Of a stretch of 64,000 nucleotides of DNA, positions 58,040-64,000 are shown in pieces. The stretch lies in the NCBI GenBank assembly GCA_036365515.1, contig CM070877.1, positions 86,418,022-86,482,021 on the forward strand. The letters run 5' to 3'. The notes beneath the pieces were generated by a model. It was given only the letters and a program-made list of their open reading frames with translations, was not told the origin of the DNA and ran no database searches. A program made the position numbers and the translations under genes. The DNA comes from Torymus aiolomorphi (Eukaryota; Arthropoda; Insecta; Hymenoptera; Torymidae). Each line of letters starts with the position of its first letter. The first letter of the stretch is position 1.

Positions 58040-58720
58040 CAAGAAACACTAAAAAGATTATTTATCCCACAAATTACTCGCTTTGAGAGTTATAAGCTTT
58101 AAAAAAAAAAAACATGTTTATGTTAGAAACAAAAGAACCGTGATAGCTACACGGAAAGAAATTTGGTCCTAAGCGAACTCGACGGGAAAAAAATGGTCCT
58201 CACCGACTTCAAGTTTTCGTAATGTAAGCGTTCAAAAAGTATTCGAACTACGAGATTGCCAATATGTACGTAGTGCAGTCTGATTTTGGTATACCTATAG
58301 CTCAATAAAGAGTCGAACTGTGGCAAGTCAATGTTGGGACTCTGAGGAGGTCACCTTCGACGTGCCTTAACTCTACTTTGGGCGTCTGAGACGCCGATCG
58401 TTGGGATTGCAGCAGTTCAATGTTTTCTTGAACTCCTGTAGGACCAAATTTTTTTCCGTGCAGAAAATTTTTTATTTTTTAAAAAATATAGGTATTAAAA
58501 TTCTCTTTCGAATGCTCCCCATACGATTAAAACATCTCGATCCTATCATTAAAAAAAAGAATTTTTGAGAAAATCGAAAATTCGAAATAAAACAAAAAAC
58601 GCATCGGCCCAATCAAAAAACGGATTTTTGACCCGCAATAACACAAAAAAAAAACAAAAAAAAAATGAGACCTGTCCCGTTAAAATCGACCGAGTAGAAG
58701 CTGAGATCTAGATGCGCGCG
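58040..58720. repeat. Microsatellite-anchored dispersed repeat, copy 2 (inverted), hosting a MITE
   Basis: Reverse complement of 44673-45000 (for example aaaatcgaccgagtagaagc and gtattaaaattctctttcga), abutting a GC/CA microsatellite on its right as copy 1 abuts GT on its left. The MITE at 58150-58460 interrupts it; copy 1 keeps the uninterrupted sequence. Confidence 0.8.
58150..58460. mobile_element. 311-bp MITE with 21-bp inverted ends
   Basis: Ends CACGGAAAGAAATTTGGTCC... and ...GGACCAAATTTTTTTCCGTG, one mismatch across 21 bp. Copy 1 of the host repeat (about 44930) reads through the insertion point. No obvious target duplication: flanks are gcta and caga. The ends resemble CACTGAAAAAAATTT of the MITE at 21412-21683. 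Confidence 0.85.
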
Positions 58721-58849
58721 CGCGCGCCCACACACACACACACACACGCACGCACGCATGAGAGAGATAAATAGTTTGATAATTAAATAAAGAATGTTAT
58801 TATTTTACTAGAAACTATTAAATGAATAAGACAAACTTAAATTAATTTT

Positions 58850-59651
58850 ATAGCACTGTGTGACCTAAATCCGCACTTAAGTCACGGTTAGCTGTGACTT
58901 AAGTAGCCCATTATTACACTGTGAAATAATGAATTTAGTTAAGTCACAGGCACGTAATTAACGCCAATTATCTACCAAAACTATTCAAAATAAAAAAACT
59001 ATTCACATATAAGAATGAACAGGAAAAGAAGTAAAACTTCGTTAATAGTTATCAAACCACAAAGAATAAATAAAAATGATGATAATAAGGCTTGTCTATA
59101 TTATAGGTTAGTTTCATCTGCTATGGGATAGCACACCGCGCGCTTTTTAAATATTCAATATTAAACTGTATGAATTTTAGTTTTAAAAGTCTTTCTCTTT
59201 AATGATATAACGTATACAAATCTTTCACTTTCATAAACTTCAACTTATTGTTAAAGATACAAATCAAATTGCCAAGAATCTAGTTTTATGATTTTTTTAT
59301 GTATATATTCAATATTCTAGATTCAATAATAACCATATTCTATATCAGGTATTCTATTATTTAAATAACGTTTTATTAATTTTTTCAGGGCAGGGGGCCT
59401 GCGCCCCCCCCCCTTCCGCCCCACACTTCTACCACCACACTTCCAAGTTCCAACTATCATTATAAATAAGCACAAATAAATAAAATAAGAATATGGCGGA
59501 TTTATGTCACACGATCTATAAAATAGTATACTATACTCGTGACTTAAGTGGCTCATTATTCCACGGCGTTTAGCGCCCTCGCTGCGCTCGGGCGCTAACC
59601 TCACGCCGTGCAATAATGGGCCACTTAAGTCACACGTATCGTAATATACTA
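58850..59651. mobile_element. 802-bp insertion with GTGTGAC-type ends, empty site in copy 2
   Basis: Copy 2 reads attaattttctaaaacagtc (around 60155), while copy 1 has attaatttt, then this insertion, then ttctaaaacagtc. Ends are weakly inverted: ATAGcactgTGTGACctaa against ATAGtata...GTGTGACttaa. Subterminal GTGACTTAAG repeats occur near both ends. There is no transposase; a frame on the minus strand over the hairpin is an artefact. Confidence 0.7.
59538..59634. repeat. GC-rich perfect-stem hairpin
   Basis: Outer arms GTGACTTAAGTGGCTCATTA... (31 bp, two mismatches) pair with ...TAATGGGCCACTTAAGTCAC. Inside, TTAGCGCCC pairs with GGGCGCTAA around a TCGCTGCGCTC loop. It is a striking GC-rich block in AT-rich DNA. 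Confidence 0.85.
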
Positions 59652-60069
59652 TTCTAAAACAGTCATTTGATTTTTCGGACAAATATTATTAATGCACGAA
59701 AAACAATAATAAATAATTTATTTACACGAAAACTACCAATTCAAATTAATAATATAATAATAATGTATATTAAGACGGTTTTTACATGGCTACTACTACT
59801 GTAGTTGATAACTGTATATTGCTGACGTTGTCCCACTCTCTAACTCACGATCAATAATATAAAATTTATTTCACTGAACAACATCATGGTTTTACGTAGC
59901 AATGAAAAGTTATTTTACAACTATCGGATATTTCTTTCTCTATGCTCATTTCCATTGTTTACTTAATAATTTTTACACCCCCCACAGACACACAACACAC
60001 ACACACGCACACACGTACGCACGCACGCACGCACACGCACACACACACTCGCACACACGCACGCACGCA

Positions 60070-60480
60070 TGAAAGAGATAAATAAAGTTTGATAACTAAA
60101 TAAAGAATGTTATTATTTTACTAGAAACTATTAAATGAATAAGAAAAACTTAAATTAATTTTCTAAAACAGTCATTTTATTATTCGGAAAAATATTATTA
60201 ATGCACGAAAAACAATATTAAATAATTTATTTACACGAAAACTACCAATTCAAATTAATAATATAATAATAATATATATTAACACGGTTTTTACATGGCT
60301 ACTACTACTATAGTTGATAACTATAACTGCTGACGTTGTCCCACCCTCTAACTCACGATCAATAATATAAAATTTATTGGTGAAAGCAGCTAATGGTAGT
60401 GGTCTAATAATCTTGTTAATTGTAGCTAGTGGCCAAAATTACTACCAAAGTTTGTCGTGAGAAGGTGGCAAATAACAACA
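60070..60480. other. No gene; remainder of repeat copy 2 and spacer to Penelope C
   Basis: AT-rich. Right of 60380 the sequence leads to the Penelope C 3' end without any frame. Confidence 0.4.
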
Positions 60481-60491
60481 ATAGTTTTTTT

Positions 60492-60537
60492 ACGACGTTT
60501 CGGACATCCTTTATTGATTATGTCCCTCTTCAGGCAG
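60492..60537 (-). ncRNA. Hammerhead-ribozyme-like motif, Penelope C 3' end
   Basis: Minus strand: TGCCTGAAGAG, stem II GGACAT / loop AATCAATAAAGG / ATGTCC, GAAA, ACGTCG. Core bases CUGANGA and GAAA are intact, stem II is 6 bp, and the ACGT palindrome is again in the stem III position with a GTC triplet. Confidence 0.75.
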
Positions 60538-60840
60538 CTAGTAACAAAGTACAACTTTTAACAACAACGTATATTAACTTAATTATGAACACATAATTTT
60601 ACAATTAACAATTAACACTTACCAAGTCTGTATTTTTTCCTGAGTATTACGGAGAACTATCCGTTCGTCAAAATTTTCCTATTTATACCTATCATTAGTG
60701 TATTAGTGTGAGTGTAAGTACGAACGCAACATGTACTGGCTTAATTGTGTAGAGCTTTTTGGGTGTGTACACACGATAAAACCTTCCATAACCTACTCTC
60801 CTGATATCTGTTTCACTATTGTATGTGATATTTTTTGATA

Positions 60841-61233
60841 CTAGGAAGGAGATAGAAATCCAAAATTATTAATTATAGTGTTATATTCTTTTGGAAGTAT
60901 ATTAATTTCAAATTGCTTGTTCATAAATTTCTTTTGTGTGTGTATATATAATGCTTCGGAAAATAGTCTTTTTTTTTTATTTCTTTCATGATCTAATATA
61001 TTAACAGTGTTGAAATTTATAGTATGATTATTTTCTATCCTATGTATGTGTAGTGACGAATTTTCATCTTCTTCCATGTATTTTTTATGGTGTTCTTTGA
61101 TTCTCACATCTAAGCGCCGACAAGTTTGGCCAACATAGGACGCATTACAATTATTACAATTGATTTTATACACAACGTTAGACTTTTCTAATTTTACATT
61201 CTTGTCTTTTCCTAGTACTATAATATTGTTCAT
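60841..61233 (-). pseudogene. GIY-YIG endonuclease domain of Penelope C
   Basis: 130 codons. The start is the first ATG of a truncated frame. It encodes NVVYKINCNNCNASYVGQTC with RRLDVRIKEHHKKYMEE after it: the GIY-YIG nuclease core (Y...YVGQT, an Arg a few residues on, then the EH motif) preceded by the CNNC zinc-type pair found in Penelope endonucleases. It continues with HIHRIENNHTINFNTVNILD and FSEALYIHTQKKFMNKQ to a natural stop. No reverse transcriptase is attached, so the copy is dead but the nuclease frame is intact. Confidence 0.85.
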
Positions 61234-61254
61234 TTTGTTTTGTGTACTAAATAT

Positions 61255-61287
61255 AACATTAGTATATTTAAAAATATACTAATGTTT
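61255..61287. repeat. Short perfect hairpin
   Basis: AACATTAGTATATTT, loop AAA, AATATACTAATGTT. It lies at the 5' break of Penelope C. Confidence 0.7.
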
Positions 61288-61339
61288 TACTCAAAGTTTT
61301 TCTCCTTCCGATTGTACCACACTTTCTTTGGCTGCTTCT

Positions 61340-61612
61340 TTATGAGTCTACATATGCAAATATTTGATTTTTTTCCGTGCCCTGGCTTATATTATCCATC
61401 ACTTCTACTTTCACCTCTATTCCCCAATAAGGGCTTTGATATGTTCCCGTTATTGAAACTTCATTGGACTGCTTATTTTCATTATTAAATCTCACTACTT
61501 TACCTTCTCCCTCCAATTTAATGATTGAATAATTATTTTGGTTTGCACATCTAACTTCTACGTTTGCTTTTAGTTCCAATGATTCAATATCAACTTTGAA
61601 TTTGACATATGT
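61340..61612 (-). CDS. Unrecognised 90-codon open frame
   Basis: Minus strand, open from a TGA near 61612. Ordinary composition (TYVKFKVDIESLELKANVEV, NNYSIIKLEGEGKVVRFNN, SITGTYQSPYWGIEVKVEVM), looking like a beta-rich fold. The only Met-type start (about 61579) is a non-ATG codon, so it is more likely an exon or a relic than a gene. I do not recognise it. Confidence 0.25.
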   Translation of the reverse strand, partial: TYVKFKVDIESLELKANVEVRCANQNNYSIIKLEGEGKVVRFNNENKQSNEVSITGTYQSPYWGIEVKVEVMDNISQGTEKNQIFAYVDS

Positions 61613-61658
61613 TCAGTAGCAGCAGAATCGGCTGCGTGTGATTGTCTGCTCTATTTAA

Positions 61659-62197
61659 CCTTTTAGCTGCGGGGGTGGTCGATATATGGGCCACTCTAGA
61701 AACAAAGAATATTTGAAGTTTTTAGATGAAATTTGATGTTCTGAATACATAACAAATAGTTTTAAAATTTCTCAAAACATTCTTGACCTTGAAATACTGA
61801 TTTTCAAGGTCAGGATTATCAACAGGAATTTTTTTATTATTTTTTACGTATTCAGCACATCAAACTACGTACGAAAACCGTCTAAAAACTTGACTTATAG
61901 TAGGAATGAAATTTGACCTTCAAATGGTGATTTTCAAGGTCAAGGGTGTCTGCGAGAATTTTGTTACTATTTTTTTCATATTCAACGCGTGAAATTACAT
62001 AGAAATACCCTCTCAAATCTTCATAACAAAAGAGACAAATTTTTTTACATTGTACTTTACGTTGCCTGCGGGGCTGGTCGATATATGGACCAGCAGTCAG
62101 GTCAGCGACTCTATCTGAGATATCCAGTGATATTATGTATACATTTTACATATTCTGAGAGGTCAATTTGTACTGAAATTTCCCCGCAGCCGAAAGG
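61659..62197. mobile_element. TTAA-flanked MITE, family 2
   Basis: A 539-bp element bounded by TTAA at 61655-61658 and 62198-62201, with inverted ends CCTTTTAGCTGCGGGG and CCTTTCGGCTGCGGGG. A ggtcgatatatggrcca palindrome-like block lies at 61678 and 62078. Several TTCAAGGTCA motifs lie inside. No transposase. Confidence 0.85.
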
Positions 62198-62370
62198 TTA
62201 AGCTTGTATCCATTCTATTTTCAGAACTAGTCTTTAAGCCGCTAATTTGTTAGATTCATTTTCTTTCGATTTTCCATTTTTAGTCTTTTTATTGGCGTCT
62301 CTATTATTATTATACTTTTGCGTTCCCCGTCCACCTTTCATTATATCGACGCACCAGAAGAAGAACATTA

Positions 62371-62525
62371 ATAAAAATTTGTCTTATTGAAAAATATGAA
62401 TACAAATTTGTCTTACTGAAAAATATTAATAAAAATATGTACTACTGAAGAATATGAATAAAAATTTGTCTTATTGAAAAATATGAATACAAATTTGTCT
62501 TACTGAAAAATATGAATAAAAATTT
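62371..62525. repeat. 31-bp minisatellite, about five units
   Basis: Units of the form aatatgaatacaaatttgtc followed by ttactgaaaa, with small variation (one unit reads atgtactactgaag). Confidence 0.85.
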
Positions 62526-62629
62526 CGGGGATAAAGAGCCCCTTTGGCGCGCAATACTTCGTATCATTTAAATAAATATTTTGAGGTGTATGATGTATAT
62601 ATTCAGAATAATTAAACACGAATATGTTA

Positions 62630-63728
62630 TGTAACGGGGTTCAGTTATGGAGAGGGTATTAATCCCTCTCAGGGGCTCGCGGGGGAATATACGGGTGTAT
62701 TCTACGCCCAGGCAACTCACCGTTGTAGAATCACCTGTAGTCCGGCAGAAGCGCCTCGGCACAGGTTCCGAACATGCGAGCCCGGCTTCTATTGTAGAAA
62801 GCCTAGGCCGCTTTCCACTAGAACCGCCGCTGCGCTCTTCCGCTGCTGCCAACTGCTACCCGCGAACTACCGGCTGCTCGCTATGACCTAGCGTTACCAG
62901 CGCAGCCGGTCTTTCCCGCGTACAACACCGCTCGGTCTAACCTCTCGAGCAGCTATTGAGATACTTACTCCCGCTACCGATGTTCCTCTAGGAGACAATG
63001 CCTGCGACTAGCTGCAGCAACTGAAAAGGGTAGAGGGCGGTATTCGGGAAATCATGCATAGGCTAAGGCGCGCTCAATAAATACTCGTGACTCGACTATT
63101 TAAGATAAAACAAGACAAAGAGGTTTATTCTTGGAAGTTAATCGCGCTAAGGGGCGCGAAACCCGGACAATGTTAGAACAAATAATAACCGCCAGGCCGA
63201 GACTTTAGCTACCGCACGCACGCTCGCGGTTACGGCGGAGCCGCTTATTCGCGGGTGACGGGGGGAATGATCTCGCGCTTCCGTCACCAAGAAACGCTGT
63301 TACCAGTGCAGAGCCTACTTACTCGTGGCTGGCCAGCCATCGCACGCAGTCTACACAACGCTGACTCTCTGTCCCTCTCGTGCCCGTCCTCGCACTCGCG
63401 TACTCTCTCTCTCTCTGCCGCTCTCACTCCGCTTATGGGTGGTGACGCCGTCTCGCGATTCGCTGCAGTGGTGGAGGCGCGGTACACACACACACAAAAA
63501 CTTGAGATGCGGGGCTCACCAAAACGCGACTTGTTGCGTATCACGACGGTCGACAACATGGCCGCGCGCTCACGTTCGCAGCGGCGCGGCGGCTTCGTCT
63601 TCTTCGCCACCTATTTGCGGCTTGTTCCGCGCGGCGCTCTGCTGATCGCGGTACGTGTCAGGGCGCGAGATTCGAATCCCGCGACGCAGTATACGCGATT
63701 CTCATAACTTATATCGGCGCCCGTTATA
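62630..63728 (-). mobile_element. Gypsy element 2, 3' LTR
   Basis: Begins TGTAACGGGG (62630) and ends GTTATA (63728) on the plus strand. It shares with Gypsy 1 the blocks gagggtattaatcc, gtagaaagcctaggccgctt, tagagggcggtattcggg and gcgctaaggggcgcga. On the minus strand a purine tract GGGTGGGGGG precedes it, so the internal region lies to the right. It is clearly diverged from element 1, a sister family or older copy. Confidence 0.85.
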
Positions 63729-64000
63729 CCCCCCACCCAGATTTGACGTCCCTTCGGACGTTACATCGAGGAAAGAGACGGCGCTGAAACAAGGAGGCAA
63801 AGTCTAACGTGGGTACGGATATTGGTATTTTAGACGTCGCAGGCTCGCTGTGGTTTCCCACCGGCCGCGACGTAGGAAGGCGGAAGGGTCAGGTGGCTTT
63901 CCGAGGGCGCCCGCGTCCTCGCTGCGGTCGGGATCTGACGGATGGAACCGCCGAATTTGGCCCGAGTGGGTCTACTACCACTGCTCGGGCTGCCGGAGGT
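63729..64000 (-). mobile_element. Gypsy element 2 internal 3' region, runs off the right edge
   Basis: By position this corresponds to the untranslated tail and the extra 3' ORF of element 1. GC-rich; no frame could be assigned with confidence in the 270 bp available. Confidence 0.5.

Larger units (their letters stand above)
58721..60378. repeat. Two direct copies of a CA-microsatellite-anchored repeat
   Basis: Copy 1 (58721-58849 plus 59652-59870) and copy 2 (about 59985-60378) share gataaagaatgttattattt-like, atgaataaga and acacgaaaactaccaattca blocks. Each begins with CA/CG alternating microsatellite and the motif cacgcacgcatga. Copy 1 is interrupted by 58850-59651. Confidence 0.75.
60485..61240 (-). 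mobile_element. Penelope-like element C, 3' fragment
   Basis: Minus strand: the GIY-YIG coding end (60841-61233), an untranslated stretch, and the hammerhead-like terminus (60492-60537). The reverse transcriptase part is missing upstream of about 61240, i.e. 5' truncation. The sequence differs clearly from Penelope A/B, so it is a separate family. Confidence 0.8.

Noticed and set aside
59323..59682. 119-codon minus frame containing GVRLAPERSEGAKRR
   Set aside because: It translates the GC-rich hairpin; such peptides appear spuriously in predicted proteomes and the frame overlaps an inverted repeat.
63655..63690. tRNA-like B box (GATTCGAATCC) in the LTR
   Set aside because: The sequence is a local palindrome (GCGAGATTCGAATCCCGC type), with no A box at proper spacing and no cloverleaf; it recurs in diverged form in the Gypsy 1 LTR.

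Overview
The window reads as eukaryotic, probably insect and perhaps a parasitoid hymenopteran. The evidence is spliced exons of a nuclear pore gene (Nup98-96), AT-rich non-coding DNA punctuated by CpG-retaining islands, long microsatellites, and a retroelement mix of Penelope-like, R1-like, Gypsy and Copia elements, TTAA-type MITEs and a Tc1/mariner-like transposase. The lineage is inference; no rRNA, tRNA or mitochondrial sequence is visible to test it. The only recognisable host protein-coding sequence is two Nup98-96 exons (7978-8902, minus strand). Almost everything else is mobile DNA or repeats in several nested layers.

Layout. 1-3.2 kb: a partial non-LTR ORF1 joined to a head-to-head inverted pair of a dead, uncharacterised animal gene family. 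3.2-5 kb: tandem repeats, one hosting a TTAA MITE. 5-13.5 kb: CpG/GA-rich promoter-like islands flanking the Nup98-96 exons. 13.5-17.6 kb: diverged tandem and inverted repeats with GA tracts. 17.8-21 kb: two Penelope-like elements in inverted orientation, each ending in a hammerhead-like motif. 21.2-22 kb: a tandem duplication, one copy carrying a MITE. 22.6-26.15 kb: microsatellite, minisatellite and a 2.4-kb palindrome of a Tc1/mariner-like transposon. 26.15-39.89 kb: a minus-strand Gypsy element (gag, protease, gutted RT, integrase, an extra 3' ORF) whose 5' LTR is split by a young Copia element (34043-39306) with a 5-bp target duplication. 39.9-47.6 kb: microsatellites, dispersed repeats and a possible spliced non-coding transcript. 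47.8-52.1 kb: a large inverted repeat, one arm split by a 2-kb TTAA-flanked element with its empty site preserved in the other arm. 52.2-53.3 kb: a second copy of the TTAA MITE and a hairpin made of two Penelope ends, each with a hammerhead. 53.4-60.4 kb: inverted and tandem repeats, a nested 311-bp MITE, and an 802-bp insertion carrying a GC-rich hairpin. 60.5-64 kb: a third Penelope family (GIY-YIG fragment plus hammerhead), another TTAA MITE, a 31-bp minisatellite, and the 3' LTR of a second Gypsy element running off the window.

The mobile elements do not form a cooperating system; each layer records an independent insertion. The most informative signals are the repeated hammerhead motifs of the Penelope elements, four insertions documented by internal empty sites, the slippery gag-pol junction and extra ORF of the Gypsy element, and the isolated, apparently intact Nup98 autoproteolytic exons.
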